Shown: positions 9,028 to 18,398, counted from the stretch's first letter. The stretch is 64,000 nucleotides of DNA from Serinicoccus marinus DSM 15273 (GCF_008386315.1 NZ_CP043808.1:434001-498000), one strand, 5' to 3'. The notes: generated from the letters alone by a model not told the origin. Program-made: numbers and translations.

Positions 9028-10074
9028 TCAGTAGAACGTCGCGCCGGAGCGGCCGCGCGACACGACCTTCGCGGTGACGCGGTGACCGATCCGCTGCCAC
9101 AGGGCATACCGGCGGGGTCGGACGACGAGGTCGTAGGTGCCGACGAAGTCGGTGACCTCCTTGGCGAAGCTCCGCTTGAACTCGCCGATGCCGAAGTAGG
9201 GGTCGTCGCGGTCGTCCACCTTGGTGGAGTGCGGGGTCCCGGCCATGTCGTAGGTCGTGGCGCCCTGGCTCTGCGCCCACTGCATCGCCGCCCACTGGAG
9301 CGCGTGGCTGCCACCGCGGACCGGGCGCTCGCGGACGCTGGCGCCGTCGCGGTAGCAGGCGACGTGACCGACCACGGTGACGAAGGCCCCGGCGACGTCG
9401 CGGCCCTCGTGCTGGGCGAGGAAGACGCGGCCCAGGCCGGCGTCGCAGAAGGTGCGCCACATGGCGACCTGGTAGTCGTGGCCCCGCGGGGTGATGCCCT
9501 GGTCCTGCACCACCTCCATCCACAGGGTCCACATGCGCTCGTAGGTCGACTCCGCCAGTGGGGCGGCCTCGGCGACCACGCCCTGCTTGATGCCGCGGCG
9601 GATGGTGTTGCGCGTCTTGGACGGGAAGCGGGCCATGAGGTCGTCGGGGGTGCCGGTGACGTCGACGAAGACGGTGTTCTTGTTGGTCTGTATCCGGCCG
9701 GAGGCGCGCAGGCCCAGACGGTCCAGGCCGGCGAGGGTCTCCGGGCTCTCGACGATCTCGGGCTCGAGCTTGACGAGGAAGACGCCCTCGCGGTGGGCTG
9801 CCTCGCGCAGCGGCGGCAGCAGCGGCTCGAGCTGCTCCAGGGTGGCCACGCCCGGGCCCTTGGGGAGGTACCAGACCTTGCCGAAGCCGGGGGCCCGCCG
9901 CTCGTGCACGGTGACCGGGAAGCCGTCGATGTCGGCATACCTGGGCGTCCAGCCCATCATGGCCTTGACCTGCGCGAACTCCGGCGTCTGGAACATCGAG
10001 GGCTGGCCCGGCGTCGCCAGCAGGCGCTCGCGCCACGCGGCGTTGGACTGCGGTTCCACCCAGGTCAGCGTCAT
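9028..10074 (-). CDS. FemX/FemAB-family peptidoglycan bridge aminoacyltransferase
   Basis: A 348-residue member of the Fem family, which moves amino acids from aminoacyl-tRNA onto lipid II to build interpeptide bridges in the cytoplasm. Marks include YLPKGPG near residue 66, SKTRNTIRRGIK near 160, and GSHALQWAAMQWA near 264 in the second GNAT-like lobe. ATG 10074 gives MTLTWVEPQSN, preferred over an upstream start that adds an unconserved extension. It ends 7 bp from the convergent ATP-grasp gene. Which amino acid it transfers (Ser, Gly or Ala) cannot be read from sequence. Confidence 0.88.
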   Translation of the reverse strand: MTLTWVEPQSNAAWRERLLATPGQPSMFQTPEFAQVKAMMGWTPRYADIDGFPVTVHERRAPGFGKVWYLPKGPGVATLEQLEPLLPPLREAAHREGVFLVKLEPEIVESPETLAGLDRLGLRASGRIQTNKNTVFVDVTGTPDDLMARFPSKTRNTIRRGIKQGVVAEAAPLAESTYERMWTLWMEVVQDQGITPRGHDYQVAMWRTFCDAGLGRVFLAQHEGRDVAGAFVTVVGHVACYRDGASVRERPVRGGSHALQWAAMQWAQSQGATTYDMAGTPHSTKVDDRDDPYFGIGEFKRSFAKEVTDFVGTYDLVVRPRRYALWQRIGHRVTAKVVSRGRSGATFY

Positions 10075-10182
10075 ACCGGGATCGTAACGGCTGGCCCTGC
10101 CCGCTCCCGGGGGGAACACGGGTGCCCGGGAAGCCCGGGCGACCTCGGCGATGAGTCCGGGCCGCCGGGGTGGTCCACCTCC

Positions 10183-10918
10183 TCATGGATACCGCGAACG
10201 ACCCGACCGAGCGCGTGCGCCCCGTCGTGTGCGGGAGACCGTCGGCTCCGCGTCGCAGGAGCGCCAGCGGCTGGTCCGACAGGGACGCGCCCTCGATGAC
10301 GGCCGCGTCGAGCCCGGTCCCTGGCACCGGCACCGGATCCGCTGCAGGCGTGCGGATCTCACCGGGAGCGATGAGGGGTACGTCGCGGGAACCTCCCGGC
10401 AGGAGCATGCCGATGGCGGGGCCGTCCGCGAGCGTGAGGTCGGCATACCCGGCGCCCTGGTGCTCGGTCTCCGGCTCGCGCTCGATCAGCAGTCGGGTCC
10501 TCACCTCGGACGGATCGTCGTCGGTCTGGTCCGACGAGAGTGCCAGGACCAGGGCGTCGAAGGGACATCCGAGGGCGAGTCCCGCGATCACGTCCTCGCC
10601 GGTGGAGAGCGGGATGGTGACTCCGCCCAGCTCGTCGGTGTCGACGACCGGGTCGCTGTGCCACCCGCTCACCGGGCAGGCCCACGGCGAGGCCGGCAGG
10701 GCCCGGCCGGTCGACCCCGGCAGGTCTCCTAGTGCCCACGCCGTCGTCACCGGCAGGGCGAGGGCGGCCACGCCGGCGACGATGACCTGACTCACCCTGC
10801 GGCGTCGGTGGGCACGTGCCGCAACCCGCGTCGTCGCGCTGGCATCGAGCCGGAGGCCAGGAGGGGAGGGTGCTGCACCGAGCTCGGCCCGGATGCGCTC
10901 TTCCGCGTCGATCGTCAT
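10183..10918 (-). CDS. Anti-sigma-like membrane protein; C-terminal end uncertain
   Basis: It starts at ATG 10918, overlapping the stop of the sigma-factor remnant (ATGTCATGA), the usual coupling of sigma and anti-sigma genes. The product has a basic cytoplasmic N-terminus of about 55 residues, one membrane helix around 60-80 (VIVAGVAALALPVTTAWAL), then an extracytoplasmic domain with two cysteines. In the starting frame no stop occurs for a long way, and the reading would run into femX; the given end, 10183, is the stop in the adjacent frame near where coding character ends. A late frame change is therefore likely. No domain family is recognised. Confidence 0.5.
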
Positions 10919-11105
10919 GACATGACCTCCTCGTCGGTGAGATGCTCGCGCAGGCGGGCAGGTCCTGCGCGGCATGCACGTCACCGGTGAGGAACCAGCC
11001 GGTACGCAGCAGCTCGGGGCTCGCCTGCTCGACGAACGCGGTGAACTCGCGATCGCGGGTTCGGCCCCGCGTGGTCTCGCGGCTCTCCCTGCGGCCTCGT
11101 GCCAC
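10915..11105 (-). pseudogene. Sigma-70 (SigE-family) factor remnant with internal deletion
   Basis: GTG 11105, with AGGAGG 7 nt upstream, starts a sequence of about 48 codons matching region 2.1 of SigE-family extracytoplasmic sigma factors (FTAFVEQASPELLRTGWFLTGDVHAAQDL). It then jumps, out of frame, to LREHLTDEEVMS and a TGA, which looks like the C-terminal end of such a protein. The DNA-binding parts (regions 2.4 and 4) are missing, so roughly 100 codons have been lost. The anti-sigma-like gene downstream is kept. Confidence 0.7.
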
Positions 11106-11206
11106 GGCATACCTCCTCGGCTGGTCACCCTCTCCTACTCTGACCGGCCCGGAAAGGTTGCCTGCGGCGGGTGCCGGCCTTGCGCGTCCCGCCGACAGGC
11201 CGGACT

Positions 11207-11246
11207 CGAACGGCTGCAGCGTTCACGTGAACGCCGGAGCCGTTCG
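11207..11246. terminator. 40-bp near-perfect palindrome between mutY and the sigma remnant
   Basis: Arms CGAACGGCT (11207-11215) and AGCCGTTCG (11238-11246) flank a perfect 16-bp inner palindrome, GCGTTCACGTGAACGC (11219-11234), with 3-nt imperfect joints. It begins 30 bp after the mutY stop, so a terminator is the simplest reading. The symmetry would also suit a dimeric regulator of the sigma locus. Confidence 0.55.
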
Positions 11247-11275
11247 GGTCGGGCGTGTCGCCGGGACGGAGCGGC

Positions 11276-12166
11276 TCAGGTGCCGGGCAGGCGGTAGCGG
11301 TCGCCGGCGAGCGGCTCGACCAGGCCCTCGGCGACGAGGGCGTCCAGGCAGCGGTCGCGCTGCAGGTCGTCCTGCTGCCAGGCGGCGCGGAGGAGCTCGC
11401 CGGGCACCGGCCCGTCGGCGGACCGCAGGACCTGCAGGAGTGTGCCGCGGCACTGGCGGTCGGTGCCCGTCCAGGCCTGCCCGCGCCGGGCGGGCCCGTC
11501 GTGCGCGGGTGACCCGGCGAGCCGCCAGGCGCAGCGGTCGGCGACGGGGCACTCACCGCAGCGGGGAGCGCGGGCGGTGCACACCAGCGCCCCGAGCTCC
11601 ATGACGGCGACGTTCCACGTCGCGGCCTCGGCGTCGTCCGGCGGCAGCAGCCTGGTGGCGCGCTCCACCTCGGCCCGGGTGAGGGAGGGAGCGGGCAGGG
11701 CGGTGCCGGTCACGGCGCGGGCGTGCACCCGCCGGACGTTGGTGTCGACCACGGTGGCGCGCCGCCCGAAGGCGAAGGCGGCGACCGCCGCGGCGGTGTA
11801 GTCGCCGATGCCCGGCAGGGTGCGCAGCGTCGCCTCCTCGGAGGGCACCTCGCCACCGTGCTCGTCCCGGATGGCCGTCGCGGCGGCGTGCAGGCGCAGC
11901 GCCCGCCGGGGGTAGCCGAGGCGTCCCCACTCCCGCACCGCCGTGCCGCTCGGCTGCGCGGCCAGGTCGGCGGGCGTCGGCCAGGCCGTCATCCACCGCT
12001 CCCACACCGGCAGGACGCGCGCCACCGGTGTCTGCTGCAGCATGACCTCGGACACCAGGACCCCCCAGGGTGTCCGGTCGGGCCGCCGCCAGGGCAGGTC
12101 GCGCCGGTGCGCGGCATACCACCCCAGGACGCGGTCGTGCAGGACCTCGGTGCCGGCCGCGGTCAC
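11276..12166 (-). CDS. mutY: Adenine DNA glycosylase MutY
   Basis: A 296-residue HhH-GPD glycosylase that removes adenine mispaired with 8-oxoguanine. It has the catalytic Glu segment EVMLQQTPV (near 40), helix-hairpin-helix LPGIGDYTAAAV (near 118), catalytic Asp in VVDTNVRRV, and an iron-sulfur cluster motif C-x6-C-x2-C-x5-C. The C-terminal recognition region is short compared with Escherichia coli MutY. GTG 12166 lies 1 nt from the disA stop, so the genes are coupled. A palindrome follows the gene. Confidence 0.93.
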   Translation of the reverse strand: MTAAGTEVLHDRVLGWYAAHRRDLPWRRPDRTPWGVLVSEVMLQQTPVARVLPVWERWMTAWPTPADLAAQPSGTAVREWGRLGYPRRALRLHAAATAIRDEHGGEVPSEEATLRTLPGIGDYTAAAVAAFAFGRRATVVDTNVRRVHARAVTGTALPAPSLTRAEVERATRLLPPDDAEAATWNVAVMELGALVCTARAPRCGECPVADRCAWRLAGSPAHDGPARRGQAWTGTDRQCRGTLLQVLRSADGPVPGELLRAAWQQDDLQRDRCLDALVAEGLVEPLAGDRYRLPGT

Positions 12167-12167
12167 G

Positions 12168-13250
12168 TCAGACGTAGCGCTCGAGGATCGAGCTCTCGGC
12201 CAGCCGCGACAGCCCCTCGCGCACCGCGCGGGCCCGCGCCTCGCCGACACCGTCGACCTGCATGAGGTCCTCCAGCCCGGCGGAGAGCAGCTGCTGGAAG
12301 CTGCCGAAGTGCGTGACCAGCCGGTCGACGATCGCCCCCGGCAGCCGGGGGATGCGGTGGAGCAGCCGGTAGCCGGAGGGGCTGAGCTGCTGGTGGTCCA
12401 TCCCGTCGCCGACGACGGTGATGCCCAGGCACCGGGCGACGGCGCTGAGGTCGAGCAGCTCGGTGCTGTCGAGGGCTGCCAGCGCCGCCTGGACCTGTGC
12501 CGGGTCACGACCGGCCTCGGCGGCGCCGATGTAGTCGCGGACGACCAGCTCGCGCTCCCGGTCCACCCCGCCGGTCATCTCCTCCAGCTGCAGCCCGATG
12601 AGACGGCCGTCGATTCCGAGCTCCACGACGTACTGCTCGATCTCGGCGCTGATCCGCCGGACCATCTCCAGCCGCTGCAGGACCTGGGCGAGGTCCCGCA
12701 CCGTCACGAGGTCCTCGATCTCCAGCGCGGACAGGTTGGCGCCGACCTCGTCGAGCCGGGCCCGGTAGCGCTCCAGCGTCTGCAGCGCCTGGTTGGCCTG
12801 ACCCTGCAGCTGGCCGCGGTCCTCGAGCACGTGCCGGATGCTGCCGACGTAGAGCGCGATGATCGACATCGACTGGCTCACCGAGATGACCGGGTAGCCG
12901 GTCTGCTTGGCGGTCCGCTCGGCCGTCCGGTGACGGGTGCCGCTCTCCCGGGTCTCGATGGTCCGGTCCGGCGCCAGCTGGGTCGCGGCGCGCACGATCC
13001 TGGTGCCGTCGCGGGTGAGCACGATGCCGCCGTCCATCTTGGCCAGCTCGCGCAGCCGGGTGGCGGAGAACTCGACGTCCAGCTCGAAGCCGCCGGTGCT
13101 GATGGAGTCGACGACCCGGTCGCTGCCCAGGACGATGAGTGCGCCGGTGCGTCCGCGCAGGATGCGCTCGAGACCGTCGCGCAGGTCCGTGCCGGGGGAG
13201 ACGGCGCCCAGGGTCACGCGCAGCAGCTCCTCGTCGCTGCGTTCCGACAT
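12168..13250 (-). CDS. disA: DNA integrity scanning diadenylate cyclase DisA
   Basis: A 360-residue octameric enzyme that makes c-di-AMP from ATP and halts at branched DNA. The DAC domain (1-145) has the catalytic aspartate in MDGGIVL (D73), where the usual motif is DGA, and the phosphate-binding RHR at 106-108. A helical spine follows, then a RuvA-like helix-hairpin-helix near 320-350 ([19 protein letters not shown]). GGAGG precedes ATG 13250. It lies between radA and mutY, a common actinobacterial order, with 108 bp to radA. The c-di-AMP riboswitch at 50.8 kb is a plausible target. Confidence 0.96.
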   Translation of the reverse strand: MSERSDEELLRVTLGAVSPGTDLRDGLERILRGRTGALIVLGSDRVVDSISTGGFELDVEFSATRLRELAKMDGGIVLTRDGTRIVRAATQLAPDRTIETRESGTRHRTAERTAKQTGYPVISVSQSMSIIALYVGSIRHVLEDRGQLQGQANQALQTLERYRARLDEVGANLSALEIEDLVTVRDLAQVLQRLEMVRRISAEIEQYVVELGIDGRLIGLQLEEMTGGVDRERELVVRDYIGAAEAGRDPAQVQAALAALDSTELLDLSAVARCLGITVVGDGMDHQQLSPSGYRLLHRIPRLPGAIVDRLVTHFGSFQQLLSAGLEDLMQVDGVGEARARAVREGLSRLAESSILERYV

Positions 13251-13358
13251 GCTCGCCTCCCTGACCGGTCCCTCTCCGTCCGGAGCCGCCCCGCGACGTG
13301 CCCGGTGCCGCCGATCCTAGGCGCCGCGTGCGCGGGCACCCCGACCTGGCGCAGATCT

Positions 13359-14777
13359 TTACAGATTCTTGACCAGCGCGTTGTCACGTCCATCCCCCTG
13401 GCGGGCGGTGGCGCTCGCGGCTGCCAGCACGAGGGCGACCGCATCGCTGAGCGTGGCGAGCTCGTGGACCCGCATCGACGCGGGGGGTCGGCCCTCGGTC
13501 AGCGACCCGACGGGGATGACCGCCTCGGTGAAGCCGATGCGTGCGGCCTCCGCCAGCCGCCGCGGCGCGCCGGTCACCGGGCGCAGGTCGCCGGAGAGCC
13601 CCACCTCGCCGACGGCGATCGTGCTCACCGGCAGCGCCAGGTCGGCCTTGGCGCTGGTCAGCGCCAGGGCCAGCGCCAGGTCCGCCGCCGGCTCGGACAG
13701 CCGCACCCCGCCCACCGTCGCGGCGTAGCAGTCGTCCTTGCCGAGCGGGACGCCACCGCGCTGACCCAGCACCGCCAGGACCATCGCCAGCCGGGACGCG
13801 TCGAGGCCGCTGGTCGTCCGCCGCGGCGACCCGGCGGCCGCCTCGCTGACCAGCGCCTGGACCTCGGCGACCAGGGGCCGTCGCCCCTCGAGGGTGACGG
13901 TGACGCAGGTGCCGGGGACAGGGCGGTCGCGGCTGGAGAGGAAGAGCCCGCTGGGGTCGGCCAGGCCGACGATGCCGGAGTCGCCCAGGTCGAAGCAGCC
14001 CACCTCGTCGGTCGGACCGAAGCGGTTCTTCACCGCGCGCACCAGGCGCAGCCGGCTGTGCCGCTCGCCCTCGAAGGCGACGACGACGTCGACGAGGTGC
14101 TCCAGGACCCGCGGCCCGGCGATGCCGCCGTCCTTGGTGACGTGGCCGATGAGGACGGCTGCCGTGCCGCGTGTCTTGGCCGCCTGGATGAGCGCCGAGG
14201 CCACCTCGCGCACCTGGCTGACGTTGCCCGGTGCCCCCTCGACGTCGGCGCTCGCGACCGTCTGCACGGAGTCGACGACCAGCAGCTCGGGATCGGTCTG
14301 CTCGATCTGCCCCAGGATCGTCGCCAGGTCGGTCTCGGCGGCGAGGAAGAGGGTGTCGGCTACCGCGCCGATACGCTCCGCCCGCAGCTTGACCTGGGCC
14401 GCGGACTCCTCGCCGGAGACGTAGAGGACCGAGGTCCCCTCCCGCGCCGCCCGGGCCGCGACGTCCAGCGCCAGGGTCGACTTGCCGATGCCGGGCTCGC
14501 CCGCCATGAGCACGACGGCCCCGGGGACGATGCCCCCGCCCAGCACCCGGTCGAACTCACCCACCCCGGTCGAGCGGGCCTGGGCGGCGGCCGCGTCGAC
14601 CGTGCGGATCGGCACCGCCGGGCGGGTCGGTGACACCGCGCTGGTGCGCACCGTGGTGCGCCCGCCGACCTCGGAGACCGTGCCCCAGGCCTGGCACTCG
14701 GGGCAGCGCCCCACCCACTTCACGCCCTGCCAGCCGCACTCGGTGCACCGGTATGCCGCTCTGCTCGCCTTCGCCAC
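13359..14777 (-). CDS. radA: DNA repair protein RadA
   Basis: A 472-residue RecA-like ATPase that drives branch migration in recombination. An N-terminal C4 zinc finger (CTEC at 11-14, CPEC at 25-28) is followed by Walker A GEPGIGKST at 93-101, the RadA-specific KNRFG near 248, and a C-terminal Lon-protease-like domain. RadA represses DisA activity in Bacillus and Mycobacterium, which fits its place directly upstream of disA. Start GTG 14777; divergent from ppx/gppA with 72 bp between. Confidence 0.96.
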   Translation of the reverse strand: MAKASRAAYRCTECGWQGVKWVGRCPECQAWGTVSEVGGRTTVRTSAVSPTRPAVPIRTVDAAAAQARSTGVGEFDRVLGGGIVPGAVVLMAGEPGIGKSTLALDVAARAAREGTSVLYVSGEESAAQVKLRAERIGAVADTLFLAAETDLATILGQIEQTDPELLVVDSVQTVASADVEGAPGNVSQVREVASALIQAAKTRGTAAVLIGHVTKDGGIAGPRVLEHLVDVVVAFEGERHSRLRLVRAVKNRFGPTDEVGCFDLGDSGIVGLADPSGLFLSSRDRPVPGTCVTVTLEGRRPLVAEVQALVSEAAAGSPRRTTSGLDASRLAMVLAVLGQRGGVPLGKDDCYAATVGGVRLSEPAADLALALALTSAKADLALPVSTIAVGEVGLSGDLRPVTGAPRRLAEAARIGFTEAVIPVGSLTEGRPPASMRVHELATLSDAVALVLAAASATARQGDGRDNALVKNL

Positions 14778-14849
14778 CGTGCCAGGGTAGGTGCGGGCAC
14801 CGACAGCCCTGGCCCGCGGTGGCTCCCGGTGTCACCGGGGTAGGGCATC

Positions 14850-15785
14850 ATGGCCGCCATGCGCCTGGGTGTCATCGACGTCGGATCGAACACGGTCCAC
14901 CTCCTCGTGGTCGACGCCCAGCCCGGCGGGCACCCCACCCCGGACTACTCGCACAAGGTGGAGCTGCGGCTCGCCGAGCACCTCACGCCGCAGGGGGACA
15001 TCAGCGACGAGGGCGCCCGGACCCTGGCGGGCTTCGTCACCGACTGCGTCGAGGTCGCCGAGAGCCGCGGGGCCACCGAGCTGCTGCCCTTCGCGACCAG
15101 CGCCATCCGCGAGGCCGGCAATACCGAGGAGGTGCTCGCCCTGGTGCGCGAGACCTCCGGGGTGGAGCTCGACATCCTGCCGGGGGAGGAGGAGGCCCGC
15201 GCCACCTTCCTCGCGGTGCGCCGCTGGTTCGGCTGGTCCGCGGGGCGGCTGCTCAACGTCGACATCGGGGGCGGCTCGCTGGAGCTGGCGGCGGGGCTGG
15301 ACGAGCACCCGGACGCCGCCATCTCGCTGCCGCTGGGAGCGGGGCGGCTCAGCCGCGCCCTCGAGCACGACCCGCCGGAGCGCTCGGAGGTCAAGGCGCT
15401 GCGCAAGCACATCCGCTCCGAGATCGCGACGGCCCAGCCCGCGCTGACCAAGGTCGGGACACCCCAGCTCGTGGCGGGCAGCAGCAAGACGGTGCGCTCG
15501 CTGGCCCGCGCCTGCGGTGCCGCACCGAGGGGTGAGGGCCTCTACGTCCCGCGGGTGCTCCGCTTCGCGGACCTGGCCGAGCTGACGCCGCGGCTGCTGA
15601 CGATGACGGCGGCGCAGCGGGCCGAGCTCCCCGGCGTCTCGGCCTCCCGAGCCCGGCAGCTCGCGGCCGGCGCGCTCGTGCTCGAGGCCGTGCTGGAGCT
15701 CAGCGGGGTCGACGAGCTGTCGGTCAGCCCGTGGGCGCTGCGCGAAGGTCTCATCCTGCGCTTCCTGGACGGGCTGTCCCGATGA
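14850..15785 (+). CDS. Exopolyphosphatase / pppGpp phosphohydrolase, Ppx/GppA family
   Basis: A 311-residue sugar kinase/actin-fold phosphatase. VIDVGSNTVHLLVVD near residue 10 is the first phosphate loop, GEEEARATF the catalytic glutamate region, and LNVDIGGGSLEL (about 145) the second phosphate loop. It corresponds to the short actinobacterial Ppx (about 310-345 residues), which acts on short polyphosphate. A second ATG at 14859 gives MRLGVIDVGSN and may be the true start. The end overlaps the next gene by ATGA. Confidence 0.88.
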   Translation: MAAMRLGVIDVGSNTVHLLVVDAQPGGHPTPDYSHKVELRLAEHLTPQGDISDEGARTLAGFVTDCVEVAESRGATELLPFATSAIREAGNTEEVLALVRETSGVELDILPGEEEARATFLAVRRWFGWSAGRLLNVDIGGGSLELAAGLDEHPDAAISLPLGAGRLSRALEHDPPERSEVKALRKHIRSEIATAQPALTKVGTPQLVAGSSKTVRSLARACGAAPRGEGLYVPRVLRFADLAELTPRLLTMTAAQRAELPGVSASRARQLAAGALVLEAVLELSGVDELSVSPWALREGLILRFLDGLSR

Positions 15786-16590
15786 GCGACCACATCCCGG
15801 TCCACCTGTCGACCTCGTCGGTCTACCCCGAGAACGCCGCCTACGCCTTCGACCTGGCGCAGCGGCTGGGCTACGACGGCGTCGAGATCATGGTCTGGAC
15901 CGACCCGGTGACCCAGGAGGCGGGAGCGCTGCGCGCCCTCGCCCGGCTGCACGGCCTGTCCATCGGCGCGATCCACGCCCCCCCCTGCTGCTCGCGCAGC
16001 GGCTCTGGGGCTGGGAGCCGTGGGGCAAGATCGAGCGGGCGCTCGACCTGGCGTGCGACACCGACGCCCAGTGCGTCGTCGTCCACCCGCCCTTCCGGTG
16101 GCAGCGGGGGTATGCCGAGGGCTTCGTCGAGGGGGTGGCGCAGCGGCAGGAGCGCTGGGGCATACCGATCGCCGTGGAGAACATGTTCCCCTGGCGCACC
16201 GGTGCCTCGGCGATGCAGGCCTACCTGCCCGGCCCCGACCCGCGCGAGTTCCCCTACAGCGACGTCACCTTCGACGTCAGCCACGCCGCGACGGCGGGCG
16301 AGGACGCGCTGGACATGGTCCGCGACCTCGGTGACCGGGTCCGGCACGTCCACCTGGGCGACTCCTTCGGGTCCTTCAAGGACGAGCACCTCGTGCCCGG
16401 CCGTGGTGACCAGCGGTGCCAGGAGGTGCTGGAGCACCTCGTCGCCACCGGCTTCGGCGGCGTCGTCAGCCTGGAGGTGGGGACCCGCAAGATGAAGCCT
16501 CCGGAGCGGGAGGAGGCGCTGGCCGAGTCGCTCGCCTTCGCCCGCCGGCACCTGGGTCAGCACGACCTGCCAGGTGCTCTCCCGGCGTGA
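15782..16590 (+). CDS. TIM-barrel (xylose-isomerase-like) protein; frame broken in a C8 run
   Basis: The intended product is about 269 residues and resembles the sugar phosphate isomerase/endonuclease IV superfamily found beside ppx in actinobacteria. Metal-site features are seen: GYDGVEIMVW near 30, VENMFPW near 125, FDVSHA near 160, HVHLGD near 185 and SLEVG near 225. The frame changes at the eight C at 15978-15985; one more C would restore a single frame (LLLAQRLWGWEPWGK follows). A base-count error is likely. The substrate is not known. Confidence 0.7.
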
Positions 16591-16623
16591 GCGCACCAGT
16601 GCTCCGGGCGTAGCCTGTCGCCC

Positions 16624-17589
16624 ATGGAGCTCGCCGACCTCAACCCCTCCGCCCTCATGCGCCAGACCCTGCTGGGCATGAGCCGCAACACCACGCTGCG
16701 CCAGGTGATCGAGCAGGCGCCGGTCAGCCGGGACGTCGTCAAGCGCTTCGTCGCGGGCGACGCCACCGCCGACGCCGTGCGGGTCTCGGCCGACCTCGTC
16801 GACACCCGCCGCCAGGTGACGATCGACTACCTCGGCGAGGACACGCAGGACCCGGAGCAGGCGGCCGCGACCCGCGACACCTACCTGGAGCTGCTCTCCG
16901 CGCTCTCCGACGCCGGGCTCACCCAGGACGGCGCGGTCGAGGTCAGCCTCAAGCTCTCCGCGCTCGGCCAGTTCCTCGGACGGGACGGGCACGCCATCGC
17001 GCTGGACAACGCCCGGGCCATCTGCCAGGCGGCCGCCAACTCCGGCACGACGGTGACCCTCGACATGGAGGACCACACGACGACCGACCCCACCCTGGCT
17101 GCGCTGGCCGAGCTGCGCCAGGACTGGCCCTGGGTGGGCGTGGCGCTGCAGGCCTACCTGCACCGGACCGAGCAGGACTGCCGCGACCTCGCGGGCGAGG
17201 GCTCCCGGGTGCGGCTGTGCAAGGGCGCCTACAAGCAGCCGGAGTCGGTCGCCTTCCAGGACAAAGAGGACGTGGACAAGTCCTACGTCCGCTGCCTGAA
17301 GATCCTGATGCAGGGCCCGGGCTACCCGATGATCGCCACGCACGACCCGAGGCTGGTGGAGATCGCCACGGTGCTCGCCGACAAGGCACAGCGTCAGGCT
17401 GACTCCTACGAGTTCCAGATGCTGCTGGGCATCCGGCCCGACGAGCAGCGCCGGCTCGCCGGGGCCGGTTCCCGGATGCGGGTCTACCTCCCCTACGGCG
17501 AGGACTGGTACGGCTACCTCGTGCGGCGGATGGCCGAGCGCCCCGCCAACCTCACCTTCTTCCTGCGCGGCCTGGCGACCAAGGGCTGA
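16624..17589 (+). CDS. Proline dehydrogenase
   Basis: A 321-residue FAD enzyme that oxidises proline to pyrroline-5-carboxylate at the membrane. Family marks are EVSLKLSALGQFL near 100, TLDMEDHTTTDPTL near 143, the barrel strand GVALQAYLHRTEQD near 175, RLCKGAYKQPE near 197 and the final RMAERPANLTFFLRGL. It is monofunctional, the size usual for PutB/PruB. proC follows 5 bp downstream, so opposite steps of proline metabolism are co-transcribed. Confidence 0.93.
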   Translation: MELADLNPSALMRQTLLGMSRNTTLRQVIEQAPVSRDVVKRFVAGDATADAVRVSADLVDTRRQVTIDYLGEDTQDPEQAAATRDTYLELLSALSDAGLTQDGAVEVSLKLSALGQFLGRDGHAIALDNARAICQAAANSGTTVTLDMEDHTTTDPTLAALAELRQDWPWVGVALQAYLHRTEQDCRDLAGEGSRVRLCKGAYKQPESVAFQDKEDVDKSYVRCLKILMQGPGYPMIATHDPRLVEIATVLADKAQRQADSYEFQMLLGIRPDEQRRLAGAGSRMRVYLPYGEDWYGYLVRRMAERPANLTFFLRGLATKG

Positions 17590-17594
17590 TCCCT

Positions 17595-18398
17595 GTGACG
17601 ATCGCGCTCCTCGGCGCCGGGGTCATGGGGGGCACCCTGGCCGCGGCGCTCGTCCGGTCCGGGCAGCGCCCGGACGAGCTGGTCCTCAGCGACAAGGTGA
17701 CCGCGCGCGCCGAGCAGGTCGCCGGGCAGCACGGCACCCGGTATGCCCCTCCGGCCGAGGCCGTCGAGGTCGCCGACGTGGTGGTGCTCGCCGTCAAGCC
17801 GCAGGACATGGCGGCCCTGGTCGAGGAGGTGCACGACCACGTCCGCCCGGGCACGCTCGTCGTGTCCATCGCGGCCGGGATCACCACCGACTTCTTGGAG
17901 CGACGGTTGCCCCAGGGGACCTCGGTGGTCCGTGTCATGCCCAACACCCCCGCCCTGGTGGACCAGGGCATGTCCGCGATGAGCCCCGGGCGGCACTGCA
18001 CCGACGAGCACGTGGAGCGGGCCCGTCACCTCATGGAGCACGTCGGCCGGGTCGTCGTGCTGGACGAGGGGCACCAGGACGCCGTCACCGCCATCAGCGG
18101 CAGCGGTCCGTCCTACATCTTCTACGTCGTGGAGGCCATGATCGAGGCCGGTGTGCTCCTCGGCCTGCCGCGCGACACGGCCACCGAGCTCGTCACGCAG
18201 ACGTTGTATGGTGCCGCCACGATGATCCGCGAGACGGGGACCCACCCCACGGTCTTGCGGGAGCAGGTCTCCAGCCCCGGTGGCACGAGCGTCGCCGCCC
18301 TGCGGGCCCTGGAGGACCACAAGGTCAGGGCTGCTTTCCTCACGGCGATGGAGGCGGCCGCCAGAAGGTCGCACGAGCTGTCCCCGCGCGAGGACTGA
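17595..18398 (+). CDS. proC: Pyrroline-5-carboxylate reductase
   Basis: A 267-residue NAD(P)H enzyme for the last step of proline synthesis. The Rossmann motif GAGVMGGTLA is at 7-16, VMPNTPALVDQGMS near 115 and the family signature region GSGPSYIFYVVEAMIEAG near 160. Start GTG 17595, 5 bp after the proline dehydrogenase stop. In several actinobacteria ProC is also proposed to recycle product of the neighbouring dehydrogenase; that is inference here. Confidence 0.95.
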   Translation: MTIALLGAGVMGGTLAAALVRSGQRPDELVLSDKVTARAEQVAGQHGTRYAPPAEAVEVADVVVLAVKPQDMAALVEEVHDHVRPGTLVVSIAAGITTDFLERRLPQGTSVVRVMPNTPALVDQGMSAMSPGRHCTDEHVERARHLMEHVGRVVVLDEGHQDAVTAISGSGPSYIFYVVEAMIEAGVLLGLPRDTATELVTQTLYGAATMIRETGTHPTVLREQVSSPGGTSVAALRALEDHKVRAAFLTAMEAAARRSHELSPRED

